From: Lineus longissimus
Lineage: Eukaryota; Nemertea; Pilidiophora; Heteronemertea; Lineidae
Direction of reading: 5' to 3'
Length of the DNA: 64,000 nucleotides
NCBI RefSeq assembly: GCF_910592395.1
Contig: NC_088326.1
Coordinates: 11,783,001 to 11,847,000 of the forward strand
The notes under the pieces were generated by a model, which searched no databases, was not told where the DNA came from, and saw nothing but the letters and a program-made list of their open reading frames with translations. Positions 35,313 through 46,897 of the stretch are shown one piece after another. Both the position numbers and the translations under genes were made by a program. Each line of letters opens with the position of its first letter. Positions within the stretch are counted from its first letter, which is position 1.

Positions 35313-35869
35313 TGTAATATGCCCTGGACCTGCTGGTTCAGTCATGACCCTCTTGTAAACTCAGCGAAGTATTGAATTGAGAAATTTGTATGTCACACAC
35401 GCAACTTATCATCATTCACGTCGCTAAATGATGCTTCAGTCCCCGCATTTATCGGGGAAAATCTCAAGTATTCAAGTGTCTCTTATTCAACTGCCTCCTC
35501 TGACCGAATCAATTTCTTTGGAGTAGAGGCTAGGACAAAGAGGTCAAAATCTGATTCATGTGTGTAGATTGGTTATCAGCCCCTGTAGTATAGTGTCATT
35601 TTTGAGAGATTTGAAATGAGGTATCTCAAGAATGTAATCGCAAGTTTTAGGCCTTGATATTTGGGCCTAGTCTATTCATTCAACAATTTGAAAATTGAAC
35701 TTGAAAGTCAGGTTTTGGGTTCATAGTTTGATATCCACTACTTTATAGGTTATCATCCGACTTAACATTTTCACCCCGGTCTGTCCTGAAGCCTTGAAGT
35801 TGACCTCAGAGGAGCTGCCCAACCAGCGCTTCAATCTGAGCATTTATGTCCCATTTATGGTACCCATTT
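35313..35869. other. No gene recognised
   Basis: Unique AT-rich sequence without convincing ORFs. Confidence 0.35.
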
Positions 35870-35963
35870 ATACTCGTGGGTGGAGTGAGGCATTCAAGAC
35901 AAAGGAACCGTATAAAGTCCAACACCAGCAGTGGGGATCGAACCAAGGGCCTCTTGTCGCTAA
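35870..35963 (-). mobile_element. tRNA-like SINE fragment
   Basis: GTGGGGATCGAACCAAGGGC is a reversed B box. The element is interrupted at its anticodon region by the MITE at 35964. Confidence 0.5.
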
Positions 35964-36137
35964 GGCCGAAGTTACATAGACCTCATTCGTTCATTTCCCA
36001 GGACTCATTTTCCCCTTTTGCCTTCGTTCCCCTGTAAAAGCACGGCCTTGTGGCGTGCATTCACCCGGAGGAATGAAAGAAAAACCCGGAAAGTGACTCG
36101 TGGTAAATGAACGAATGAGGCCTATGTAACTTCGGCC
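35964..36137. mobile_element. PIF/Harbinger-like MITE M with TAA target duplication
   Basis: Inverted ends GGCCGAAGTTACATAG and CTATGTAACTTCGGCC continue for about 33 bp. Flanked by TAA at 35961-35963 and 36138-36140. The 3-bp TWA duplication and GG-start are typical of PIF/Harbinger elements. Confidence 0.8.
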
Positions 36138-36138
36138 T

Positions 36139-36510
36139 AATAGCATTCCGCGAAGATGACGTCACTGCAGCTGCTGCCCTCTATTTCCCCATCGCTGAAT
36201 TACAGGCAATGTCGGACAAACATGCGGTTTCGTAATGGATTCAGGCTTTCTAACTAGGGCAGTTAGATTCAATCTGGCACATGTCCGAGTGTTGGAAATA
36301 CTACATAATTGTTCTGAATATTTCTCTCTCTGACTCTATGGTATCATTCATGTTAAAAACAATGCTGGGTCAAAGATAATTGACTTTGAAATAAGCTCAA
36401 ATGCGTAGAAATAAGTATCGATGGCCGACTGTCACTTGACTAAAACGTCATCAATATCTTATGCAAATGACCTTGTGAGCTATAAATAGTAACTTCGCGG
36501 AATGCTATTG
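36139..36510. mobile_element. Inverted-repeat element O
   Basis: AATAGCATTCCGCGAAG at the left is matched by CTTCGCGGAATGCTATT at the right, 370 bp apart. It may be a MITE or two SINE heads in opposite orientation. Confidence 0.6.
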
Positions 36511-36765
36511 AGAGCCAAGCTACTATTAACCACACTGGCTGAACATACAAACTAGTTATAAGTTTCAACAAGGCCATTATGTTGACAGATATAGAAATGC
36601 CAAAAAAGCCAAGCTTGACCGAATTCCCAAGCTAAATACCTGAACCATGGCTAAGTTTATTTCTATTGATCTGACCACACAAAATATAATGAGCATGATA
36701 GGTGTCAGCCTTTATTAGAACAGACCACGTTTTGATAGAAATGATGATATTTGTGACCCGCCATG

Positions 36766-38733
36766 TATGGGCGGTTATTACCGCAAATAAAGACAAACCA
36801 AAGCAAAGACACCTGTGTAGCATATCAAGGACACGTAGATTGATACTCCTGGGCGGTTATTACCGCAAATAAAGACAAACCAAAGCAAAGACACTTGTGT
36901 AGCATATCAAGGACACGTAGATTGATACTCCTGGGCGGTTATTACCGCAAATAAAGACAAACCAAAGCAAAGACACCTGTGTAGCATATCAAGGACACGT
37001 AGATTGATACTCCTATGTGTGCCACATCAAAGACATCTGGACCATACACCACATCAAAGATAACGATGCGAAGTCAACAGGCGGCGCCACCGTCTTGGGA
37101 CAAGTAAAAATGATTTCGACAACTATAGGTTTTTGTTGATATAAGCGACTATTTTTATTTTTATAATCATTTTTTTCTCGCAGTGAAATTTTTATTAACC
37201 CTTTTGCTGCCAAGCAAATTTTTTTTTTTTGAGTCCTCAGTGCCAAGCAATTTTAGGTTAAATTGAAAAAAATTGATATGATCAATTTAAATATTTTTCC
37301 TGAGAAAACTATTGGAGATATGTCAAAACAATGCACATGGAAGTTGTTCAGTATGACCTGGACTTCAAATTAAAAATTTTTAAAAGTAGGTCACGCCCTA
37401 ATTTGCATGCCGCCATCTTGAATAACTAATGAGAATTGAAGATTTTGTAGAATAAACCACTGTAATTTGGAATAAATGTAATAATACAACTAATAAAACT
37501 ATTTTTATGCATCTGCATGTTTCTTTACTCTTTCCTTTCTAAGTCCATAACCTTGTAAACCCTGAATTTGTATTGCTTTGTAACAAAATTGCCAAGAAAT
37601 ACCAATGCGTTATTTACAGAAATCGAGCAAAATTCTTCAAAATTCAATGATCAGCCATTTACTTTGTAGACCAAAAATTACTACCTATGGTGATATGCTG
37701 GGACTAAATTACATACCTTCACTCCCTAGAGCTCCTTTTTAGTGCTACCAGAGAACTAATAGTAGATAGGGGGGTCAGGGGTCCCTATGGAGGGGGCCTG
37801 GTATAAAACAGCTAAAATTCAGGGTTTCCTCAACTAAACATGAAAGTTCAAAGTTTCTCAGCAAAATGTCCTGTCATAGAATGTATGTAGCAGTCAGATA
37901 ACTCTATTCTAATAATTGACAACTGCTTGGTACCTTTCGAAACAGTTCTTTGAATCATGCATGATACCCAATTCATCGAGTACCTGTGATAATGACATCC
38001 GATTCGCCATTTTGTGAACTTTTGGAAGTGATTTTCACCCGAAATCTCAGCAAATCGATATATAACATGTACAGTAGAAACGTAGCGTGGTAACTCCTCT
38101 ACCACGCCATCTATAGGTATATACCCTAAACGACGCTAGCAGACGAAAAATCAATGTATTTTCACCACATAGGAAAATTTCGCCAAAATGCGAAGTTGGC
38201 AGCAAAAGGAACAAAAGTCATTGTGCAGAAATGCGAAGTTGGCAGCAAAAGGGTTAATTGATTCAACTTCAATAAGTTAAATGAGAAGAAAAATAAATAT
38301 CTCGACTTGAAAAAAAAAATTTAATTTCAAATTTTTTTTCTTGACATGAAAAAAAATATCTTGACTAGAAAAAAATCATTTCGACTAAAAAAAAACATTT
38401 CGACTTTTTGAAGCAAACGGCTTGCCATAGGAGAGAGGTGGCAAATAACAACAACGTCAACAGGCAGCGTACGGCCGCCAGCAATCTACAGTGGCGCCGC
38501 CTGTTGACTTCGCATCGTTATCTTTGACGTGGTGTATGGTCCAGATGTCTTTGATGTGGCACACACAGGAGTATCAATCTACATGTCCTTGATATGCTAC
38601 ACAAGTGTCTTTGCTTTGGTTTGTCTTTATTTGCGGTAATAACCGCCCAGGAGTATCAATCTACGTGTCCTTGATATGCTACACAGGTGTCTTTGCTTTG
38701 GTTTGTCTTTATTTGCGGTAATAACCGCCCATA
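36766..38733. mobile_element. 1,968-bp foldback transposon with 6-bp target duplication (IS3EU/Dada-like ends)
   Basis: The ends are inverted repeats starting TATGGGCGGTTATTACCGCA. They extend for about 250-330 bp and contain a ~94-bp tandem motif, three copies on the left and two on the right. GCCATG flanks both sides (36760-36765, 38734-38739). Joining the flanks rebuilds a family B MITE, so the insertion point is exact. The interior is AT-rich with repeated CTTTTGCTGCCAA motifs in inverted positions and no transposase. A 6-bp duplication and TAT...ATA termini recall the IS3EU group (from memory; Dada is the alternative). Confidence 0.8.
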
Positions 38734-38920
38734 GCCATGACAAAACAGGTCGCATGTCGTTCTGAGCTTGACAGGTTGAGACAGACTGGTTGTTCATTTC
38801 ACCATTGTCTGCCTTTTGTAAAATCGGAGCATATCAATTTCTTCTATTATGTCCTGGTGTCATTTTAGGCTCATCTTCTGTGCGACATGCGACTCATTTT
38901 GTCGTGGTGGGTCACATTTA
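38734..38920. mobile_element. MITE family B copy 3, split by the foldback element
   Basis: The main body is here; its first 16 bp (TTTGTGACCCGCCATG) lie at 36750-36765 on the other side of the insertion. Confidence 0.8.
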
Positions 38921-38999
38921 GTTCCAACATTGAACATAAGGTGGCCAGTTTGCTTGGGCTGACTGAATAAGCCTATGCACTGTATAGTACCCCAAGGTA

Positions 39000-39206
39000 T
39001 ATGGCACGGCTTAACCCGCCGGCCATGAGGGAATTCCTTTATGGCCCAGTGGTTGGCGCGTTGGCCCCAGAGTGGAAGTTGGCCCCAGAGTGGAAGTTGC
39101 ATGGCCCCAGAGTGGAAGTTGACCCCAGAGTGGAACCCAGAGTGGAAGTTAAGCAAGGTTGAGCGCGGTCAACCTTTGGATCCGGGTGACCGGCGCGCAC
39201 AATACA
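39000..39206 (+). mobile_element. SINE-like element N, copy 3, with internal tandem expansion
   Basis: Opposite orientation to the copies in the receptor intron. The CCCCAGAGTGGAAGTT block is repeated five times at about 39064-39150, against once in the other copies. A family A MITE fragment (CCTTAATAGAGAGGTGTCCG) follows at 39210-39262. Confidence 0.75.
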
Positions 39207-39265
39207 TGCACCTTGTCCTTAATAGAGAGGTGTCCGCTAAGGGAGGTTCCACTGTATTTTATATA

Positions 39266-41153
39266 CAGTAGAACCTGTAGAGGATTGACCATAGCCACAA
39301 ACCTTTGGCTAGAACTTGAAATCCTCAAGCAATCAGAACTCTTTATCAATGCCAGAGGTGTCAATTGGTGGACAGGTGATTGAATAATTTGTTTACTTAT
39401 GCATCAGCTATACCCCATAAGGCATATATTAGTCAGTCAGCGTAGGGCGAGGGGGGGGCACTAACATTTACTGCAAACAAGGTATATTTGGCTGAATCAT
39501 TTAGTGACGTTCGGCAACGTTCCCCACCTGTGTCGCTAAGTGGTCCCGATTGCTCTCCTGCAAATGAAACATTCTAAAATTTTCATGAGAGTCGATATGT
39601 ATAGTTGTGTATAGGACTGTTGCTGGTATGAATTATCATGCTTTACCAGTCATGGAATATTAAAGGGATCAACTTGGGTATGAAATATGTTGGTTTTTCC
39701 TACAAAAATGGCTTCCCGCAGTATCGTGTCTTCTCTTAAAGAAGGTGTAGCCTAAAGGCCTGCCTGAAATTCTCCTTGTATGCTGTACCCTCAGAAAATT
39801 CTCCGACCCAGTCTGTGTGCACCGGGAGGTTTGGTTAGGCTCCAGCAGTCCTTTCAGATAAAAGCCAAAAAGTGCCCCCGAGCATTGCACACACTTAAGA
39901 ACAGTCAGAAGGATTTTGTGCTCAATCCTGGCTTTCACTGTAAGCCAGCTAGCTCTTTAAACACTGGTGTATGCCATCATACTTTCTGCGGCGACAAACC
40001 ATCCTACCCGCCATGTTCTGCTCAGTTGCAGGGTGCGCGTGCCAGTGTCTTGTCGGGAAGGCCGAAGTGATGTCCACTGTTCGAATCCAAGCGTGAAGAC
40101 AAGAAGGCATGAATGAGCCTTGTCCAGGATTAACTGTGGTGCATGTACATTTGCATACATGTACAGAAAGACGATTTCTATTTGCTCATAATTATCCTTT
40201 TATAACAAATTGTGTTATTAGGGCATGACATTCTGCTGCAAATATGAAATTACTCCACAAATGTGATTTGTGCATTTAACAAGTTTGACATTTACATTGA
40301 AGATTAATTTCAGAGTTTCAGTTCTGAATACTGCCATGTGATGCCAGAGTGAATTTCAGTGGTTCAGCCTCTGTCGGCACATTCTCTGGTAGCTGAGCAA
40401 TGTCAAGATTCAGGGTCAGACAATATGCGTGATGCCAGAACATGCATGATTGTCCTATTTGAAATATTGGGGGAAAAACTTAGAATGTGCAGGGATTGGA
40501 ACAGATGAGTGCCAAATACAAGAACCAGAAGAATTATTCTTTTGGCCTTATTGGCTAACTTGGCAGAATGATATATCAATAACACTTGGAAGTTTCCCAA
40601 AGTGGACAATAAATGCGGCTTGGCCTCATTTTTTGTCAAAATTGACAAAATGTGAAGCCTTCCCATTTCTTGTTCAATTATGTCAAATGAGTTTTGGTGT
40701 TCCTAAGCGTCCCGCAAAGGCGTGATTTTGTTGCTGCGACGAGTGACCATGATCGCACATGACAAAAATCGCTAGTTTGCCTCGGTCATTGCGGAGAGCA
40801 GGCCACATATGATTAACAAGGCCACTTTTCACCCTCACCTCATGTTTTCAAGCCCAAAATTTACTTAATTCGTGACAAGAGAACCATGACATGTTTAAAC
40901 GTTCATCCTATGTAACTACGGCCTAAGTTGCCATGGAAATCAATGTACTATTGTTTCCTTAATTGTTGGATTTGTATATGACGTAAAAATGACGAAATAA
41001 CGTCTGACCTTGAAAGTCACCCCTAAATTGTCACATGTGGGCCTACCACGAATATGGCCATGAATTTTCCAGCAACTGATGACAATTCCAGTTACAAAAT
41101 CAAAAAAGCATTAAAAAAAGCGCAAGTCATATTTCCCCTTGAATCGCTGGCAC
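39266..41153. other. No gene recognised
   Basis: Only short ORFs on both strands without family features. A short CCTATGTAACTACGGCCTAA near 40908 is a relic of MITE M. Confidence 0.35.
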
Positions 41154-41280
41154 GTGAAATTAAGAGCTCAATAGCCACCCCACAGCCTCCCCCCCCCCAA
41201 TCGACTGACAAATACACCCCCCTGATCTGACAACACATGGAGGGGGCTATTGAGCTCTTAATTTCATTACATGTGCCTGT
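41154..41280. repeat. Inverted repeat with 20-bp arms
   Basis: AAATTAAGAGCTCAATAGCC at 41157-41176 is perfectly complementary to GGCTATTGAGCTCTTAATTT near 41245-41264. Poly-C and CCTCC runs lie in the loop. Likely a small MITE. Confidence 0.75.
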
Positions 41281-41374
41281 GCTTAAATAACACTCGATTG
41301 ATACAAATTCAATTCCTTGATATTCTGAATAACACAAAGTCAGTGGACTCGAGAGTGACTTGGGCTCTTATCAG

Positions 41375-42110
41375 AAAAGGACTTTCAAAATCCCTCGACA
41401 TGGGGGCCTGTCACATTCCTGCTCTTGAATATTTCGATAATTACTCCACCCTTGTGTTAAACACGAAATAAAAATGTGCAGATTACTGAGACTGTGCACA
41501 TGTGTTATCAGAAAAGGACTTTCAAATCCCTCAACACGGGGGCCTGTCACATTTCTGCTCTTGAATATTTCGATACCCTCACCGAAAAGCAGTGTGATAT
41601 CAGTCAGGATTCAGTCAGGTTGCAGTGTTACCTCACATTTTTATGGCAGTGTTGAAATCAGTGGAAAGCAGTCATAGGGAGTGTTTTTCAGTCACGCAAT
41701 ACCAAAGCATACAGTTATACAGCAATCAAAAATAGAGGTTAGGGAGTCATAAGCAGTGGTAAGACAGTCAAAATCAGTGGTAAGGCAGTCAAAAGCAGTG
41801 CTCATTTAAATATTTAGGCTGACTGATTTCCACTGCTTTTGACACTGAAAATGACTCCCCACTATGCATCATGCACAGGGCTGGCAGTGGGGTTCAGTGT
41901 TAATTTAAATATTTCGCAGCACACTGAATCCACACTGAAACACTACTCCACCCTCGTGATAAGCACGAAATAAAAATGTGGAGATTACTGAGACTGTGCA
42001 CATGTGTATCAGAAAAGGACTTTCAAATCCCTCAACGTGGGGGCCTTCACATTTCTGCCCTTAAATATTTCGGTAATTACTCGACCCACGTGATAGTCAC
42101 GAAATGACCT
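41375..42110. repeat. Diverged ~100-bp repeats plus GCAGT-rich inverted block
   Basis: ATCAGAAAAGGACTTTCAAA and CCTGTCACATTYCTGCTCTT occur at about 41370, 41510 and 42010. Between them (41600-41940) imperfect CAGTGGTAAGRCAGTCAAAA repeats and their inverse form a foldback. Confidence 0.65.
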
Positions 42111-42390
42111 ACAGATTATGATGAGACAAAAACTACTACGGCATGTCTGCCATTGAATTATGCTGGTACAATCATAACAATAATTTCTGAACTCTGAGAT
42201 ACACCTACGCTTTCGATAAGGGAGCCTGCATGAGGGTTGACCACATAATTACCCTTGAATTTTCGCTAATTGCTGGTCAACCGCTGACCCTTCTCATATA
42301 AAAAACACAAAATGAAATCGGTCATTATCATCTCCGATGATGATGTCATCACACATGATGGAGTGACACGTGATCTACTGTTTTCAAAAT

Positions 42391-42690
42391 CACAGTAGAA
42401 CCTCACTATTGGGGACAACCCGGACAGGCAAGGGCTGTCCTTAATGAAGAGATGTCCTGATTAGGAAGGTCAACTTGATTGGGAACAACCCATTTGACAA
42501 ATGCTGGCCTGTGTAAAGGGAGATGTCTTGATTGAAGAGGTCAGATTGAAGAGAAACAACTAATTTGGGTCCAAAACTAGTGTTTCTAATTGGGAAGGGC
42601 CTTGAAAGAGTGCTGTCTGAGGGCATTGTGTATAACTGCATTTCTATTTTCCTGGACCACCAGTAATTACGAACCCAAACCACTTTAACC
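42391..42690. mobile_element. Decayed MITE family A joined to a family G fragment
   Basis: CAGTAGAACCTCACTATTGG starts the A part. From 42622 GCATTGTGTATAACTGCATT and CCTGGACCACCAGTAATTAC are family G sequence, so one inserted next to or in the other. Confidence 0.65.
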
Positions 42691-43066
42691 TGATTGTGAT
42701 ATCTGTGCTGCCTGGAGTTACTGTGAAACATTGATAGACTTGCAAATTTTAAGTGTAAAATATTTAGAACATGGCATTTGATATCTAGACTTTTAAGTGA
42801 AAACCAAGCAAATTTGAATTCCATAAGTGCAGCTCTTGCCATTAAACGTCGTCTATGAAATAAACGGATTCAATTTGCAATGTTGATTGCCACTTGGGGA
42901 CAGTTTCGGCCGATGGAAGTCGCCATTTTATGCGTACATGTCACCCTGAGGCCAAACAATATTTTCAGTTTCTTGTTCTAGCCCTTTTTAGAGCCACTTT
43001 TTTTGAGGGGGTTATCTGGACATTGTATTTCAATCAATTAACTGGTGATGTACTTGGTATTTATAG

Positions 43067-43252
43067 TACAGTGAAACCTCCCCTAGCAGACACCTCTCAA
43101 TTAAGGACAACTTCCCTATCATAGACACTCCATGTAAGTTTGGTCCCAAATTGGTTGTTTCCATTCAATGTTACCTCTCTAATCAGGACGCCTCTCTATC
43201 AAGAACAGCACTTGTCAGTCATGAGGGTGTCCTTAATAGAGAGGTTCTAACC
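43067..43252. mobile_element. MITE family A copy
   Basis: ACAGTGAAACCTCCCCTAGC through TAATAGAGAGGTTCTAAC, with the CCCAAATTGGTTGTTTCCAT block intact. Confidence 0.8.
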
Positions 43253-43317
43253 ATTAAAGGTAACACTACTAAAAAGGAGCTGGACTTCGTACTTTCCTTG
43301 CAGAATGCAAATGAAAA

Positions 43318-43680
43318 TTGAAAATAAAAATTATCCCTCCCACCCTATGTTGTACTACCCTGATGATAAACATCAGAAATGTTTTGCTTTGCGTTAATAT
43401 CAGGGGCAGTGACACCGCCTATGGGCATTTTTGTAACGCCCGCTGGGATAGCGTAACATGTTGCATCTCAATTAGCGAAAAAAACAAATGCATTGAAATG
43501 AAATTAGAATTTGGTAATTGTGTTGATATTGTCTACCGACAGTCATCATCCTTGATGCGTAAGTCGATTAAATATGTGCGAAAAAACATCAGATGTTGTT
43601 TGTGTTTTTGTGATGTGGACATCGGGTTCCTGGTTATGGATAGAAAACTAGTCAAAACTGTTGATGTCGTCTGCCGGTAG
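43318..43680 (+). other. 120-codon ORF, probably not a gene
   Basis: Starts MKIKIIPPTLCC and contains a duplicated VDIVYRQSSS/VDVVCR-type ending that reflects a DNA repeat (CTACCGACAGTCATCATCC and CTGCCGGTAGTCATCATG). No domain recognised. Confidence 0.2.
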
Positions 43681-43734
43681 TCATCATGTGATGACTACCC
43701 GATTATTCAGCCGAGATTCAGCCCGATTATAGAC

Positions 43735-43975
43735 TCAAGACTTTCGGTGGCAGATCATTCCAAATTCTTGCTCCTGGCATGTGGAAAGCACTTGACGTCT
43801 CACTGCGGCAGGAGACGTCATCGGTCTCATTTAAAAAGGACCTAAAGACGCATCTTTTCCGTCGTCATTTTGGGGAGTGAGGAACTATATGGGGAGCGCC
43901 GTAGAACATTGCTACAGTGGAATAGGGCGCTATAAAAATTTTATTTTCATTCATTCATTCATTCATTATGTCTTA
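43735..43975 (+). pseudogene. LINE (CR1/L2-like) 3' end with ATTC tail
   Basis: The translation FGGRSFQILAPGMWKALDVS, then SFKKDLKTHLFRRHFG, matches the conserved C-terminus of CR1/L2-type ORF2 (RSFxxxAPxLWNSLP...FKKxLKTHLF). A short 3' UTR (GGGCGCTATAAAAATTTTAT) and (ATTC)n follow, the usual 5'-truncated insertion. Confidence 0.85.
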
Positions 43976-44068
43976 TGTATGGCCGAGGGCAAAATCGATT
44001 AATTGTGGACGAAAAAAAACGTAGGATACCTCTTTCGAAAAAACTTAAAGTGTAGTCACAGGTGACAC

Positions 44069-44192
44069 AATGGGTGATATGAATAAAGACTAGCAAATGC
44101 TTTTACTCCGGTTTTGTACAGGAAGGCCTAGTGTAAATGTACATGGAGATTTAGATAAAAGCATTTGCTAGTCTTTATTCATATCACCCATT
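44069..44192. mobile_element. Small MITE with 37-bp perfect arms
   Basis: The arms at 44069-44105 and 44156-44192 (AATGGGTGATATGAATAAAG outward) are perfectly complementary around a 50-bp loop. Confidence 0.85.
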
Positions 44193-44579
44193 GAGATGTC
44201 AGACTATGTTGCAATCTTACGCCATTGGTGAGGTAACGTGTGATTCTTATTTGTTTACCTGTAATAGGCATTTGTGAACCGCAAGCTATTATTGGCCGAT
44301 GTTGACACAGTATCATTCGTAGGGTTTTATAAATACTGACACACTCGGGATGAAACACTTTATCCCACAATATTTTCAAAGGCTTTTTGAAATACTATAT
44401 CACAATAACAAAGGTTCTTTTTTCAAAGGCTTTTAAGTGCTTGTCCTTAGTCCATTTGTGAAATCTGGAACTGCTGATATTTCCAGAACAAAAAATTAAA
44501 TTTCTTGCAATTTCACAGTTATGAGATGTTGCCAACAGATATTCTCAACTGCATCATAAATTATATCAACATCTATAAA

Positions 44580-44906
44580 CAGTAGAACCTCTCTATTAAG
44601 GACACCGTCGGGACTGATAAGAGGTGTCCTTAATAGAGAGGTGTCCTGATTAGAGAGGTTAAATTGCATGGAAATAACCAATTTGGGACCAAAATCAGTG
44701 TCCTTAATAGAGAGGTGTCCTGATTAGAGAGGTCAAATTGAATGGAAATAACCAATTTGGGACCAAAATCAGTGTCCTTAATAGAGAGGTGTCCTGATTA
44801 GAGAGGTCAAATTGAATGGAAATAACCAATTTGGGACCAAATCACTGTCCTTAATAGAGAGGTTGTCCTTAATAGAGAGGTGTCTGCTTAGGGAAGTTCC
44901 ACTGTA
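44580..44906. mobile_element. MITE family A copy with internally repeated block
   Basis: The ~84-bp internal segment (GTGTCCTTAATAGAGAGGTG plus AACCAATTTGGGACCAAAAT) is present about three times. ORFs on the minus strand are artefacts. Confidence 0.85.
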
Positions 44907-45231
44907 ACTCCAAATGTCCAATATGCAACTTAGACCAATTTTGGTGTGATGGGCCAAATCAAGAATTAATTGAATTTTTGATCGCATGTACGACTTATTA
45001 TCAACCTCTGTGATGTTGTACTTCGTTTGATACAGGCCCGCATGCCAGTAGGCCCTTATTAAGCCCACATAACCTAAAAGTATAGCACTGGTATATAAAC
45101 CTACTCCACAAGAATGCATCAGATATTCATATATTGTGTGAGGCTCATCTGAAGAGGTTAGTTAAGTGACAAGTGCTGAAATCAGGGACGGGTGAAAATC
45201 TCGAACTATCGAAGTTTATTCAGAACGATAA

Positions 45232-45323
45232 ATGGCGGATATAACACGAGGAGTAAAAGATACAGACCCAATTCTCGAAGTTGACAAGAGTTTTGAACGC
45301 GAATCGATAAATTTATCGACAAG
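45232..45323 (+). CDS. Candidate first coding exon (1c) of the zinc transporter
   Basis: An ATG in strong context (A at -3, G at +4) opens 30 codons plus two bases before donor GTATGT at 45324. The peptide starts MADITRGVKDTDPILEVDKS, polar and cytosolic in character. DTDPIL resembles an acidic dileucine-type motif. It ends in phase 2, so it could join exon 2 at 53816 (about 8.5 kb intron) as ...LST-R-TDYRS. The assignment rests on phase and peptide quality only; it could begin another gene. Confidence 0.4.
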
Positions 45324-45569
45324 GTATGTCCTTTTTTATGGCCCTTTTTCTCTACAGTGCTAAAGGTTTGAAAAATTTCTGAAGCCCTTTAAATTTGCGA
45401 TTAACCTGTCCCATATTGTTGACTAGTTGTTTGGCCCGCCCCAATGCTTGGGATAGAAAAGGGATAGACTATGATTTAATCTCAAAAGTGATTTGGAATG
45501 GAAAAGGAAATACTTATTAATCAGGTGGGAATTATTTCTTGTACATTTTTTTACAATGCAGTTGAAACT

Positions 45570-45728
45570 ACTAGAACCTCTCTTAAGAATGCCCTCGGGT
45601 CTGAGAAGTGCTGTCCTTGGTAGAAAGGTCCCTTGACTGGTGAGGTCAAAATAATGGAAACAACCAATTTGGATTGAAAACTAGTGTCCTTTATAGAGAG
45701 GTGTCTGGTGAGAGTGGCTCCACTGTAT
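45570..45728. mobile_element. MITE family A copy, diverged
   Basis: AGAACCTCTCTTAAGAATGC to GTGGCTCCACTGTA, about 250 bp downstream of candidate exon 1c. Confidence 0.7.
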
Positions 45729-45784
45729 CTGTTAAAAAGGTTTTCTTAAATGACAAATGCAGTTTTTTCATTTGAGAGGGTTAT

Positions 45785-46215
45785 GTTGAAAGAGGGGTTG
45801 TCCTTGAGACGTTTTCCATATTAGAGGGTGTCCTTACTAGAGAGGTTGTCCTTGATAGAGAGGGTATCCTTATTAGAGTGGTTGTCCTTAATAGAGAGGT
45901 TGTCCTTAATGGAGAGGTTGTCCTTGAGAGGTTTCCATATCAGAGAGGTTGTCCTTACTAGAGAGGTTGTCCTTACTAGAGAGGTTGTCCTTGATAGAGA
46001 GGGTATCCTTATTAGAGTGGTTGTCCTTAATAGAGAGGTTGTCCTTAATAGAGAGGTTGTTCTTGAGAGGTTTTCCATATCAGAGAGGTTGTCCTTACTA
46101 GAGAGGTTGTCCTTGATAGAGAGAGTATCCTTATTAGAGTGGTTGTCCTTAATAGAGAGTGTGTACTTGATATAGAGATGTCCTTAATAGAGAGGTGTCC
46201 AAAATGGGAGGTTAA
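45785..46215. repeat. MITE family A internally expanded into a ~20-bp tandem array
   Basis: AGAGAGGTTGTCCTTAMTAG-type units of about 20 bp and a ~140-bp higher-order block (containing GAGAGGTTTTCCATATCAGA) repeat two to three times. Both strands are open and encode periodic peptides (LLERLSLIERVS), which are artefacts. Confidence 0.85.
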
Positions 46216-46893
46216 ACTATACCAATCGAATGTCTCAGGTTGTTGCATAAAAAAACCCAGCCATTCTGTGTGCAGTTGGTCTTAATAACTTTTTGACAGG
46301 TAATTAACCCGCACTATTAATTAGGAAATAATGTGTCTGTTGGTCATGCATTGTTCATTCTTGAAATACTATTCTGTCTTGAAGCTAATCTCTTGTACAT
46401 TTCATTGAGAGTCTGCATGTTAACATGATTAGTATGTGATGCATGCACAAGATCTGGACCATAATCTTTTCCTGACTTTTACAGCACTTTTGAACATTGC
46501 TGATTCATCATGATTATGATTATTATTACTTTCACCCCATTTCTGATCACAATCTGTCCTCATTTTGTCCTCAGAACAGGCAATGTCACCATCAGCAACA
46601 ACATCATTATAACCCTATACTGGCCTATGCCTGACCAAATAATGGTCGAAAATTGGTTGGTGAACATATCTCTAATGCCAGCAGGTTCAAGCTGCCCCTA
46701 TCTTTCTTTGATTTCAATGTCAAATTCGTCTGAAGGCTTGGCTTGTCAAATCGAGTGAATTGCATAATAAATCTGTTCACACTTTGACACATCCTGTCGG
46801 CAGGTGTCCTTAATCAACCCTTACCACGGAGGTCTAGGATCACACCACTTTCTGATGCAGAATGTCAATTGTCCGCACTAAATACGGTGGTGT
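46216..46893. other. No gene recognised
   Basis: The 82-codon ORF at 46510 starts in a hydrophobic stretch but shows no family or splice support. Confidence 0.3.
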
Positions 46894-46897
46894 TTAA

